Of a stretch of DNA of 64,000 nucleotides, positions 43,980 through 55,792 are shown piece by piece (position 1 is the first letter of the stretch; each line of letters opens with the position of its first letter). The stretch comes from Takakia lepidozioides. Its lineage: Eukaryota > Streptophyta > Takakiopsida > Takakiales > Takakiaceae. A model generated the notes under the pieces. That model saw only the letters and a program-made list of their open reading frames with translations, was not told the origin of the DNA and did no database searches. Where the stretch lies: positions 26,412,001 through 26,476,000 of the forward strand of contig CM060732.1 in assembly GCA_030704615.1 (NCBI GenBank), written 5' to 3'. A program made the translations under genes and the position numbers.

Positions 43980-45040
43980 TTTAAAATCCAAGGCCGAGAA
44001 ACTTGTCGACTGATCGGCTGCTACTGAAGGAGAGTGAGTTGCAACCACAGTTCAGATTGATATTTTCATCATAAAAGAAGGGTAATAATTGATACTCATA
44101 TTTTCCAAAGATAAGCAAGTGGTGCATAATTTCTCATGCATTTTGATGGGGTATACCACTACTCAATGATACACCTTCTTTGACAAAATTAAACAATACA
44201 ATAACACCAATATTCTATTTAATCAATTAGGGCTTATCCCGGAAGGGGCAGTAGTTGAAAGGCGAAGCCCGTGGCTCTTGGCTACACTGGCCACAACCAA
44301 TGTCTTCTCTGTCAATTGTGGCCATATTCCTTGCATTTAGGCTTCGACAACTTAGTGGTCCATATGCTGCTCTCCTATTACCTCCATAATAGACATTTCG
44401 ATCATGGATAGATTGTATCCCCATAATATTGCTCAAGATCTGGAAGGGGCCTGATTAGAGTGTTGTTGCTGTTTCATGGCCATCAGTTGCTAGTCATGGA
44501 TCACACCTGGAGGAGATTGATATGCTCTTGCTATTGCGGTCTATGCACATACGCTATGCCATCTCCTGTCACTACTACCACCGCGACCAAAAGCCTAGGT
44601 GTCTTTCCGTCCATCTCTCTGCTTCCCTTGCTTCCCTTCCAAAAAACACTCACATTTGAGCCTTCCCCCACAGACTGTCACAAAAAACTCATCTTCTTCT
44701 TTCATGAATTCCACTTCCTACATCATGGGGCCATTTGTTGTTTGCTCCATTCACTTTAATCAATCCATCCATCCATCTTCCTCATTCATCCATAGGACCT
44801 ATAGATTTGAATAGGTAGAAAGAAAACAACCCCAAAAAATAGAAGAACTAAAAGACAATTGCAATAGCCACTGCAAAAAGTGATGAGTGATGGATGTGTT
44901 CACACTTCAAGCAACCATCATAACTTTGTTATTTCTTAGTATTATTTTCTAGCAACAAAAAGGGTTATGAAAATGGTCTTTCTATCATGAGAAATGGAAG
45001 CAATCACAAACTTCTAACTTAATGTACATATGTAATCCAT
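43980..45040. other. Intergenic, nothing recognised
   Basis: No coding family, structured repeat or RNA gene visible. It could include leader sequence for the APS-reductase-like fragment that follows, but no exon could be supported. Confidence 0.4.
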
Positions 45041-45094
45041 TGGAAAATGTCGTGGGAGAAAAAATTGTATTACGACGTTCAGGGTAATTATATA

Positions 45095-45283
45095 TCCTCA
45101 CAATCCGACAACCTGGCCCATGACCATGAAGGAGGATTGGGTGGACCTCCAATAGATCTCTTTACAAGTTCAAATGTGGTCACATTAAGCTTGCATGATA
45201 TTGAAGCATTGGCGCTAAACAAGACTCGTGACCAAGCATGGTTGGTGGCACTATATGCCCCATGGTGCCCATTTTGTTAGGTC
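45095..45283 (+). pseudogene. APS reductase-like thioredoxin-domain exon relic
   Basis: Encodes IDLFTSSNVVTLSLHDIEAL ... KTRDQAWLVALYAPWCPFC, the start of the C-terminal thioredoxin/glutaredoxin-like domain of plant 5'-adenylylsulfate reductase. In these enzymes (V/I)xLYAPWCxFCQ holds the redox CxxC. That enzyme reduces APS to sulfite in plastids. The final codon before a GT donor-like gtcagc is TAG where the family has Gln (CAG). No other APR exon was found in the flanks. It is probably a duplicated, dead exon rather than part of a working gene. Confidence 0.55.
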
Positions 45284-45598
45284 AGCGCGTGAATTAAATT
45301 ATGATTGTATGATATCGACAATCTTATGAAACCAACAGTAACCTAAGGTTGGTTATTTCTTCTAAGGCTTGGATCTCCATCCCCTTCTTTTTAAAAAATA
45401 ACGAAAAAAAATACGTTGTTTTTTTTGTTGGTCTCATTTGCGGAAAATGGGCAAGGAGCCAAAGAATTATCTCTCTCATCTCTTATAACTCATGGTAGCC
45501 TATCAACTTTTCAAGAGAAACCTTGCCATGTAAGGCCAAATCGAAACCATTGCATCATGATAGGTGCTGAATTTGATATGTTTGTATATTAAATTGCC

Positions 45599-48416
45599 TG
45601 ACATGGGTCCACATCCTCTTGCATGCAACATCGAGCAAGGTCATGGTTAATGGGGTTATATCGAAGCCCTTTCGCATTTCCAGATCGGTGCGGCAGGGTT
45701 GCCCCTTGGCACCCTTCCTCTTCCTCATAGCGGCGGACTCGTTGGGTCACATGTTGTAGGCAAGACATCATTGGCCTTCATTTGCCCACACTGCCCCGGA
45801 GATGCTGAAACTCTCAATGTATGCAGATGACACTACTCTATTGCTGGACAACTCCACAAAGGCCAACGTTGACAAGGCACTCCAAATTCTCCACACCTTC
45901 TGCTTGGCTACAGGGCTCAAGGTCAATTGGAAAAAATCAATGGGCATTTTTTCCAAGCTGCATAATGAAGCAACGACAACCCACTATCAGCCATGGGGGG
46001 CAGATATAGGACTTGGGTGGCTGCAAGAGGGCCAAACGCATAAGCTGCTGGGGCATCAAATAGGTCTGAACATGTCAAATCATGACCGCTTCAAGGATGT
46101 GCTTGCTAGGCTAAAAAAAAACTTGGCGTTCTGGAGTGCTGCAATGCTCTCCATTGTGGGTACAACTTTAGTTGCCAACCAGGTTTTGGAGGCATCAATG
46201 TGGTTTTCTGCGGAAGTTTGGGACCCAGATGAGGCCATGGTCAAGGAAATTAAGGCGCTCATTCGTAATTTCATATGGGGAGCTACTTTTGTGGCCCCAT
46301 CAAGAAGGGCTTTGCTCTCATGGGACCAATTGTGCCAAAAGAAAAACAAAAATGTGGACTAGGTATTATTGACCCCTCGGCGCAGTTTAAGGCACTGTTG
46401 GCAAAGTGGATCCCAAGAGCCATCAAGCATAGAAACACTCCATAGAGCAAGCTCATACAACCATTTCATGGGGTCAATCCCCACATCCTCAAGCCTATGG
46501 ACTCAATCCTTGAGATGGTTTGTTCAAGGTAAAAACAAAACTGTTTCCTTGGGCTCCAAGCCATGGCAGTCTATATGGAGGGCCTGGCATGGCATAAGAG
46601 ACAATCTCACGCAACGAATGCCTCTGACTCACCAGGAGTGTTTGAGACAGCCTGTTTTTGCTAATTATAACATGGATTCGGACATTCTTCTTTCGCAGGC
46701 CTCGCAGTGGGCTTTTTGGGAGCAGATAGGATTCACGCACATATCAAACATGCGCTGTCATCATCAATTCTTATCCAGGGCGCAAGTCGCCACCATGGTT
46801 GGGCACAGAAGAGCTAAAACCTGGGACACTATTCTGGCAAATGTGCCTCAGTATATGGAACCTCTCCTACCTGATGCATTGGTCATAAAGATACCCACTT
46901 GGATGGCCACCAGTCAGCAGATTCAGACCCCTGTCATGCTGGTCACAGCCTGCCAAGGTGTTAGAGCAACAGGTTTGGGATTTTCTGCAGATGGGGAAGG
47001 TCTTCTTCAATATCAAGGAAGAATGGAAGCACATAAAACTGACCTCTTTCACATCAGAGTTCTGGATAATCTGGGCAACCCAAACCCGCTGCCCCCGCAA
47101 GGCATGGAGACCCAATGGGCAAGACAAGAAAACCTCACCTGGTTTTTGAGCTGCCCACTGGTAGACCTGCAATTCGATCCCGGGGAGTGGAGATGGATGG
47201 ATAAGAAAAAGACCCCTTTCTTTGCGTACTCTGTGAAAAAGGGATACTCTCTCCTTAACCCCCCCCGCTCGTTTGAGTTCAAGTGGAATGCAAAATGGAA
47301 CATCCCGCTGCTAGACCACCATGGATGGGACAAAATCTGAAGAGACATCTGGAGAAAAGACAGACCAGCCAAGCTATCCGGTTTTCTATGGAAAATCGCG
47401 CATAGAATTCTACCAGTTAGAAAACGCACCCATGAAGACAACCCTAACTGCTCTCTGTGCGGTTCTTCTCCCGAGTCCATTGAACACTGCCTGATGTTCT
47501 GCAATCTGGCTGTTAGAGTCTGGCACTTGGTTCTTGGTTTCTACTCCCGCTGGAATAGCTTCCCCTCTCCCCCCCCCACCTTCTCTGTTGCTTCTGAATT
47601 TCACCGTGGGTCAAGTGCAGACTATCTGCCCAGTTTGGGTTGCTCTTAGAGCGCTTACCTTGTGGAACTTATGGAAAACAAGATGTGCTTGGTTTATGAG
47701 GGAAAACCCCCCCAGGGGCAGATCGGTATGATTCAATACTTACCAATATCTGTTGACTGAGGGGCGGAAGGCTTGGTTAACTGTCTGTGCAACTGTTTCC
47801 AGAACTTCGGAGCAGCGAGGGAGGAAACTGCTTCAAGACTTCCATGACACCTGGGGCAAAAGCAGCATGCTCGGCGCCGGTTTTTCCAACTCTAAATTCA
47901 CTTGGCAACATTCCATCCCCTCTCAATGGGAGGTCCCTTGGTGAAGGTGATGAGGGAGATTGCAACTGGCGCCATAAACGTGCTAGAGGCCCCAAATTCC
48001 GCGCAGCTAAAGTTCTAGATGTTTGGCAGCCTCTGCGACGGTTCCGAGTTGCATCACCCTCAAAATCTACTTCCACCATCCCCTAGCATCCCTAGCTGGT
48101 TTCAAGTCTTTTTCAAGACTTAGCTCATTGCTTTTCCTGACATTGTCTACTTCCCTATAGTGAATCCTTGCTTCTAATCTCCCCCCATCCCTACCACATC
48201 TCTCTCGGTCCCCCGCACCACTCTCTCGACCCCTCCTTCTCAAAGTCATCTCTTTGGGTTTCCTTGCTCCTTTCCCTTAGCATGTTCGCTATGGTTCCGG
48301 GGAAGTTCCCCCCCGGGTGGTTATTTTTTTCCACCCCTGTGTAACTCCTCCTTATTTAATTTGATCAACAGTCCCTTTCCCTTTAAGAAAATAAAAAATA
48401 AAAAATAAAAAAATTC
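45599..48416 (+). mobile_element. 5'-truncated L1-type LINE with A-rich tail
   Basis: The coding remnant starts inside reverse transcriptase (VNGVISKPFRISRS, RQGCPLAPFLFLIAADSL, about 45640-45740). The YADDTTLLL catalytic motif is at about 45823, followed by the C-terminal region with NPLPPQGMETQWARQ, WFLSCPLVDLQ and the zinc-binding RT segment CSLCGSSPESIEHCLMFC (about 47455-47510). Frames are broken at about 45750, 46362 and 47338. The endonuclease and N-terminal RT are missing, as in target-primed 5' truncation. The 3' UTR ends in an A-rich tail (48385-48412, aaaataaaaaat units). The element at 26563-28100 is a relative. Confidence 0.9.
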
Positions 48417-49568
48417 TAGGGAGCGGAGCTTTTATATCTTAGGGCGCTGTAAATTCCCACATGCTCCTCCTAACACGTACAATTTATCTTCAGGGTTCAC
48501 TTCCATCCACTATCATCCATGAAAGCTGGATCGTCGCAAAAATCTGACACGGCCGGGGTTAACTTGGGGTCGCTCCGGCACAAGCTTCTACCTAGTGATG
48601 TTTTAGTGATGGCTTTGGTTGTTTTCATGTTTGCAGGTGGCCAGGTTTGGCTGGTCGGATAGATAGTAGCTAAGTTACCCATCTCTTTACAGCACCGTTC
48701 AGCAATTTGAGCAACCGGGATTCTTTGAAGAAAATTTGGAAAATTTAAAAATGGAGATAAGAAAAGGAAAAACAAACAATGGGAGAAAAAAGGAGAAAGG
48801 GAACGTTGCTAATACGCACATGTGCCACAAAGCGATAAGCTTGCCCGATATTCCCTATGCGGATGAACAACGGTCGAATAGATGAAGGAGAAACATCCGT
48901 CCGTACACAAGAAGGGACAGCCGCAAGGATCTGCTGACGTGCTTTTTGTGTCCTTTCAGTTTCGGTAACTCATCCCTCATCCTATCGCCGCGGATGAACC
49001 TATGACCGTGCAGCCGGTTAAGGGCCACTCAGAAGTGCCATGTGCCGTATTGTAATTCACCAACGCTGGAAAAGTACGTAGACCCCACACATTAATAAAA
49101 TATATTTTAAGATAATACTTTTATAAAGAGGAGTAAAATAATTTTTAAGAGGAAAAAAAGGAGACTAGTTAGTCACTACACGTCCCTAATGTGCCCTTCT
49201 CAGTAACACCTCTCTCAGGTTACATATCCAGAACTGAACAACTAATAAATGGATGAATGTTCAAGTTTATTATGGATGAAAGTGGATTTCATTATTCACA
49301 ATAGCAGCTTGTTTTTACTTCGAAGGGGGGAAACACTAGGGATCCACCCTCACAAATGAAGCCCCTTAACTTTCATAAGGCCTAGTGAGAGAAAACGGAA
49401 GCAGCAGTCATGAAGGACACAGTTGAAGACATAAAAAGCACTCCCAGCTCAATTGTTAGTCTGGTGACCAGATCACAATAATTGATGTCCAATTTGGACA
49501 GGAGAAGCCCCAACACAATGGGATTTCCAACAAATAAGAATGACAAAAGACAAGCAAGCTTCCTTCAG
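48417..49568. other. Intergenic with a retroposon tail relic
   Basis: No gene. At 49310-49400 a T-rich run, gaaacactagggatccacc and gccccttaactttcataagg resemble the antisense tail modules at 38320-38400. Confidence 0.4.
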
Positions 49569-52500
49569 CTAGAGAGCTTGTAATCTATGCAAGCGAATAC
49601 TTGACCTCTCAAACCCATTGATGTCTGGCAAACATCTTAATGGCTGCATTCTATCCATGACATCAATTATCTCTATCCCCTCTCTTCTTACGGACTCCTC
49701 AAAAAGGAGGAGTGTGTCTGGATTCCGTACAGCAGAGGCTACATACGCAACAGGCCGCGCTTTCAAGTCCTCGCCTGCAGGCTGCTCTCTTAGACCTGCA
49801 CCTTCTCTAGTGCTTTTGACAGATTGCGACTCTTTCCTCAGAACTGAGATTTCTGTTGAGAGAAGGGCAGCCAACACACGCACAAGGTGGGGCACGGTAG
49901 TAGGGTCATAGATTAAATCAGCTCCCAATCTGCACGGGATAAGAACCATGTTGTCAATGTACATCATAACTTCCTTCGCTATGCATGCCTTGTACACCTC
50001 ATCAAGCAGATAACGATCTTCATTCTTCCATAAGGCTGCAGGATCTGAACCAGCCTCCAGAAATACAATTGACAATTTAACGTTTTTTTGATTACCACAG
50101 CCAACAGCCTCTGAGAAATACCCAAAGGCCAACAGCCTCTTATCAAGTTGAAAGGACCATGTTTGACTCCAGGTTTGGATAAGAGTGTTGCTGTCTAGAT
50201 ATCCACTTATAAGCCAGTTGTTGAAACCTCAAGAAGCAGTGTCCATTTCGAGACGAGGGCTCAGTGCCTCAGGAATCCAACCGGAAAGTGTAGGCAACTT
50301 ACATGACATGGGCACCACAAGCATGCAGCTCCTCTTCAGAAGCTGTCTCCCACAGTAACTGTCGGCAGTCCACCTGCCCCACATGTACCCAAATTATTGC
50401 AAAAACAATAAGCTAAGCTTTGCTTGGATTTCAACTTCGGTTCCCAAAAGTTTGAAACTGATCAGATGTGATATTTCTCATCTACATTTTCAGTTGCCTA
50501 GACCAGACCACTTAAGTCATAATATTTGAAATGTGTATTGCAACATCACTGTCCCAAAATTGACACCATACTACTGCCATATGAAGAATATGGAAACCAA
50601 ATCGACGTTGCTTTTGAGAGTGTGGTGGAAGACGCATGCACATAACTTCCAGCCTAACATGGTTCAGAAAGTTGCCTTTGGTCATTTCTGCACATGTATG
50701 CACAAACAAATTCATGGGAGGGAACTCAATAGGTTTTGGCGATTCTGACCATGGTTGAGGTAGGTGTCCTTCCTTGATCAGACTTGACGCATTCCCTTCC
50801 CAGAATTTTGACATCATTGATTTCTAAGTTGTGCCTTAGATTGGCCAGTGTTGCCAAATCCCCATCTGTTAAAACTATCTGCACCAGAGCACCAACAGAT
50901 AAAAATGAGTGCACCAGTAACCAGTAACTCTCATCCTACCCATGGTGTTTCCCTTACATTCCTTTCTTACATGTACCATAAGAAAAGAACACACAACCCA
51001 ATAAACAAGGCCAGTTTCAAGGCACACTCTTTGAACAGGCGGATCAGAGACTGCAACCCTTCTCATCTGTCGTGTTTTAAAGTAAGTAGGGACGTCCATC
51101 GGTTCCATTACGCAATGGTAAATTAACATGCTTATTGAGAAATTAGCTTTGCTTTTCTCCCTGTGTACATATATGGGAATGTTGAGTGTTTGTAATTTTA
51201 CAGTTATCAGAATATATATATATATATACTGTAGACTGTAAATTCAGACTATCAGAAATGAATGAGGTACCTTGGAGGCAGCTAGTCGACTGAGGCAAAC
51301 GCCTATCATGCCTGCCCCAGAGCCCAGCTGAGGCCACAACGACACAAACAGAACAATAAGTTTGTTAAAATTTGACAGAGAAGAAGGGGGGGTCTCTTGC
51401 AAGTGTGACGAACGAAATAAACTGTTCAATGAACACACGCGGATGAACACTTTTAAGGGGAGCATGGCTGGATGGATACATCGAAAAACATAGCGAGTCA
51501 TCGGAAAGTGAGATAAAATGATGATACAGAGGAAAATGTGAATAAAAACAAACCTCAAGGCAGTTCTGACCAGAAACCAGCTGGGGATGACAAAGCAAGA
51601 ACTCGGTGAGGAGAAGGCTGGCTGGCCAAGTGTGGCACCTGCGATCATAGTGTTCATTAGTCTTTGAAGCCTACGCCCCACAGGGCTCAAGCAGTACAGA
51701 CATATCCTTTGAGGCTCTGATAATAAGATCCAAAAAATTGGTCTCTCAAACACTGGGTAAACTACTGCTTACTGCCTGGCTGACTGACCCATACCACTAT
51801 TTTCATGACAGCGTCACTAGCACTGCAAATGAGGTCATGAGACTTCCTGGTCTGTAAGATGCAAGGCACAGGTGAGTAAATGCCTAGTAATTCACCATGC
51901 TTGGCACACGACATAAGGTACAAAGTTCATTATATACAGCCACGAAAGCTGGCCCTCAATCATTCATCTCTTGTAAACAAAGACAATGAAACCGAGAAAG
52001 TACTTGTAAACAGAGAGACAACGAGCATACCCAGTAGCCCCTTCGAGCATGTTGAGTGAGACTCTCAAAGTGACAAGCCCTTCAGTGACCCGTGGTGATC
52101 CCTTTGCACTGCCGTTGTAAACCAGGCTCGTTCTTGCTTCGATTGGTACTGCATAGGCGAAAGTTCTGTAGCATTTCCCAGCAATTTCAGAGACCTGGTC
52201 CTGGTCATTGACAACCGTGGGAGTATTAAAGACGACAAAGGCACACTACACAAGACATGTAGAAATGCACCAAAGATACCAATGAAACTAAGTCTACAAA
52301 GACATCAAAAAAGGTATGCACCTGTTGTAGATGCAAGTAGTAGGCATGCAGCTCGTACAAAGCCTCTACAACCTCCTCACCGTCCCGCTCAGCAGCTAGT
52401 ATAACTTGCTTCAATGCGCTCCGCATGTAAAGCCTACTGGGTGGATACTGTCTGCAGATCTTCAATTCCAAGTATGTTCAGGACGGGGTGCGGGACCAGT

Positions 52501-52954
52501 TTCACCTGGGCAAAATTATTGCTACGTAGTACAGAATAAAAAGGTCGGAGACATGGAAACTGGATAGTGCCACCAGGCCAGAGAAAGAGAAGAGGCAGAT
52601 ACAACATGTAAGCCATATAAAATCAAAGGGAAGAGAAAGGAACTTTCAATAGCAATAAATCAGGAGAACCCTCCATCTCCAATATGCAATGTCAGTTACC
52701 ACTTTTTGAAAAACAGGTAGGCAGGAAACCACCAATATACTCTCACTTCAAAGACACATTTTGGCCGAAGTTGTAGAGGCACATATGAACAAAACCATCT
52801 TTCATTTCATAATCCTGCAACATAGTCACCCAATTTCTTTCTGAAGGACCATGACGTGTACCTGGTCATTGATACACTTCTCCAGGAAAAACAACTGGGC
52901 ATCTAGTGAGAGGGTGCCACCGCCCAAATCTCTGCATCCATAGTCACAGTTGAG
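49569..52954 (-). CDS. EEF2KMT: eEF2 lysine N-methyltransferase-like (FAM86/EEF2KMT family)
   Basis: Minus-strand exons with GT-AG borders: 52954-52862, 52447-52322, 52200-52031, 51638-51554, 51327-51271, 50878-50789, 50373-50303, 49929-49569. From the second exon the phases agree. Key blocks in order: YPPSRLYMRSALKQVI, LVTLRVSLNMLEGATG, CHTWPASLLLTEF, the SAM-binding LGSGAGMIGV, VLTDGDLATLANLRHNL, LLWETASEEEL, LGADLIYDP and the terminal FERSSIRLHRLQAL. Family members trimethylate a lysine of translation elongation factor 2 in the cytosol using S-adenosylmethionine. About 350 residues are accounted for; the first exon with the start codon was not found, and the left edge of exon 52954 is uncertain. 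The donor at 50789 (tgc|gtcaag) is weak. The gene otherwise looks intact. Confidence 0.82.
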
Positions 52955-54070
52955 CTGTGAGCTTATGACATAGTGACGAAATACTCTGAAGAAACTGCAA
53001 AAAGTAGTGCAGCTTGCTTCCAAGTCAAGCCCCCAATAACACACCCCAAAATAAACTATATATGTCGCATTGCAGGTACACATTAACCATTGTTAACAGA
53101 AGTGAACACATTCGTGAACAGTTCTGGCAAAGAGGAAGTTTTGTACCTAGTCTTTCCTAGCACTTGCACTTACTGAAGTAAGAGCCTGAAAATGTGGCTC
53201 AGCTAGCTTTGGCTTAATAGAGGGGTCTTTACCATATCTGTGCTGAGACACAATGTTCATAGAGTGATGCTGATAATAATCCCATTAAAAGTTTACTTGC
53301 CAGATTCTGGATCCCAATACATTGAAACATTTTTTTTGTCTACATCAACATGAGAGCCTAACATCCACATTGCCAAGCAAAGACAATGAGGCTCCTCTTC
53401 AGACAACTGTTGTAGATGTTTTGTAGCACTGTATTACATCAAAGGGCTGATTCCCACGGCGAAGTATTTACAGATAGGCTTTTAAATAAGACGCCCAACA
53501 GAGCAGGCGGAGACCACCCCACCTCAGTAGATACAAAAGGGGTTAAGGTCCAGGGTTGAATTCCATCCTCAGGTTCCTGGTACAAAACCTGAGATTTCAG
53601 AGCACGACGTCGTGACTGTCTTACTTTTCATTGTCCTACAGACCAACACAGGAAAAGGTAAATCAGGGTGCATACTGAGCTCAAGACAACAAGTGGCTTT
53701 TTCACCGCTGGAAAAAACAGGGCAACTAAGCAGTGTTGCCTGGGGGCTGTGGACAAGGTGTGCACACATTACCTCGCAAGAGAGACAAGAACAGAAGTGG
53801 GTTCCATAACACGAAATGCAGCTAACAAGCCCTTCCCCCGCTGCATCTCACCCATTGCCTTCAAGTTCCAAGTATCACTGCTTTCTGTCTACGAATCAGC
53901 GCACCCGACAGAAACACTGATGATTTAAACGATTAGGTTTACAAGGAACCAGCGCTAATCCCCCGAAGTTCAACATGCCACTAACCGCACCCGGTACACA
54001 CTTGCTTCCTCCATCCAATGCCCCTGCGATTTATCCACTTCCTCTCCCTCACTCCATTACTCCTCCTTGC
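52955..54070. other. 5' flank of the methyltransferase gene
   Basis: The missing first exon of the minus-strand methyltransferase is expected here or slightly beyond, but no stretch with a family N-terminus (an F-L-x-M-R-P-like block) was identified. Nothing else recognised. Confidence 0.35.
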
Positions 54071-54709
54071 TCAAAAATTGCACCAGAGCCGATTGAGGCC
54101 AGCCTTATCATAAGCAGGCAATATACAAATCGACGGTATCCACCTCACAATTTCTGTCCCTGCATCTTCTCGGCCAACACGATCTATTAGCGATAGATTC
54201 GGGACGGAATCGATTGGTAAGGGTGGATGAAAGTACATAACCCATCGCTCCAAACCATCTCGCTTTTCCAAGCGGGGGCGGGTGATGGCAGCGCGTTCCT
54301 TTGCTCTTTCGAGCGCGCAGGAAGTGGTCATCATACCTGGCCCCCTGTCGTCTTCTGGTGCATCATGCAGCAGATCTGCCAGCCAGGGTGTGGAGCTCAA
54401 ATGGGTGTCCATCCGGGCAATGCCGACCCCAAGATCCTTGCGCGTGGTGACCATGACGCCTGCCCAGGATCCAGCGTTACCCAAGAGAGGTATATGCACA
54501 TCAATGTTGGTGTACTTTTTTGGATCTGTAAAGTGTTGTTGTGGGAGCGACCCAGACTCCAATTTAAATCCTTTAGTCCCAGTTGTTCATCAGGAAGCTC
54601 TGTAAATTTGTGCCGCAGCTCCTTCACTTCGGAGCAGCAATTTCATGTGGCCTCACGAAGCTTGGCCGTCATCACCAACTCTGATATATCAAAGAGGGGC
54701 TGCCCTTAA
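54071..54709 (-). pseudogene. Unrecognised coding-like stretch
   Basis: The minus strand reads DISELVMTAKLREAT, a stop, then CCSEVKELRHKFTELPDEQ and GLKDLNW (54680-54540). In other frames follow HIPLLGNAGSWAGVMVTTRKD (about 54500-54430) and a CpG-rich ATG-initiated segment MTTSCALERAKERAAITR (about 54332). The composition is protein-like but the family is unknown. It could be exons of a minus-strand gene or the decayed start of one. Confidence 0.3.
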
Positions 54710-54841
54710 GATGTTCAAGGACTTCAAATTTTCATTCACCCTCTTCTGCCACGACTTGGCCTTTTGAATGTGAGCCTTCCAGCTGTAATCCTGGGACAAT
54801 TCCCAGGTATGTTTAAAATGGGGAAGAGATCTCTTTCTCAC

Positions 54842-54886
<45 letters not shown>

Positions 54887-54935
54887 TACTCGTTGTTTGC
54901 CGTAGCCTTTTGGCCGCGAGAGAGAGAGAAGTTCA
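54842..54935. repeat. (GA)n microsatellite and inverted GGCCACAAGGCTACGG-type copy
   Basis: About 40 bp of perfect GA repeat (54843-54883) is followed by gaatgtactcgttgtttgcc then gtagccttttggcc. This is the reverse complement of the motif found four times in the fructokinase introns, including its adjoining CT tract. Confidence 0.85.
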
Positions 54936-54999
54936 TCTCATGGAAAGCCTGAACTACCACTCCTGCTCTAGCCACAGGTCGATTAGGAGCTGCTAAGGG

Positions 55000-55792
55000 T
55001 ATATATGTTTGAACATTAGAACTCCTTAACAGCAACTGAGACTGTGGAAAAAGCTGGTAAGAGCTAATGTTCTTTCAGTTGTTGTACGCAGATCAAACTA
55101 TGAGCACAGAACAGCTCTGGCAGGACTTCTTCTCAGATCCTTCACAGTGGTGGGACAATAGGTTTGATAAGGTAAGGCTGTCGTCATTCTGGAGGTGAGT
55201 ATGTGAAGGAGGGCTTGTTGGCACTGCAATGTTTAAACTTCGATTGCTTCTCCAAACTCCTACATTAGTGACAACTTTCCCCTTGTCCTGGAAATGCATT
55301 CAGAGTGGTTCAAGCTGTTGTGATGAAGGTTTTTCCCCATTTGAGAGATGCATGGAGCTTCGGTGGTTGTAGCCTAAAGCAATGTCTGCTTAGCTTCCCA
55401 TTGGTGTTTTTCACAGAAAGGTCCGAGATCACCAGACTTCAGACATAAGCGCACAAGGGAGGTCCTTTGGATTGAGGGATGGTCGAACCCTCCTTGGGTG
55501 AAGGCAGAGCTATCTGCCATGACACAAGGTCGACCACAATCTGGTGATGGTTCTTATGCCAATGTACACCATGGAGCTCCAGCCCGCGAATACAACGGGT
55601 ACTGTTTTGATGATTTAAGGGTTCTAATGGAAACAAAATAGATTGGTACAGGTACTGAGGCACATTAGTGTTTACTCCTTTTAATAGGTAGAAAGGATCT
55701 TGTTCCCATGACGAGATCTTTATTTGAAAGCTTTGGATTATACTTGTGAGTTTGAGTGTAGGTTTCTAATTAAGAGTCCAGAGTCATTCAGG
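55000..55792 (+). other. 5' flank of the PPR gene
   Basis: Intergenic. A related but diverged leader (about 60660-60840) precedes the PPR pseudogene downstream, so leader and coding region were duplicated together. No clear promoter elements chosen. Confidence 0.35.

Noticed and set aside
45095-45283. A functional APS reductase or thioredoxin gene
   Set aside because: Only one exon is found, with a stop before its donor site, and no N-terminal reductase domain nearby.
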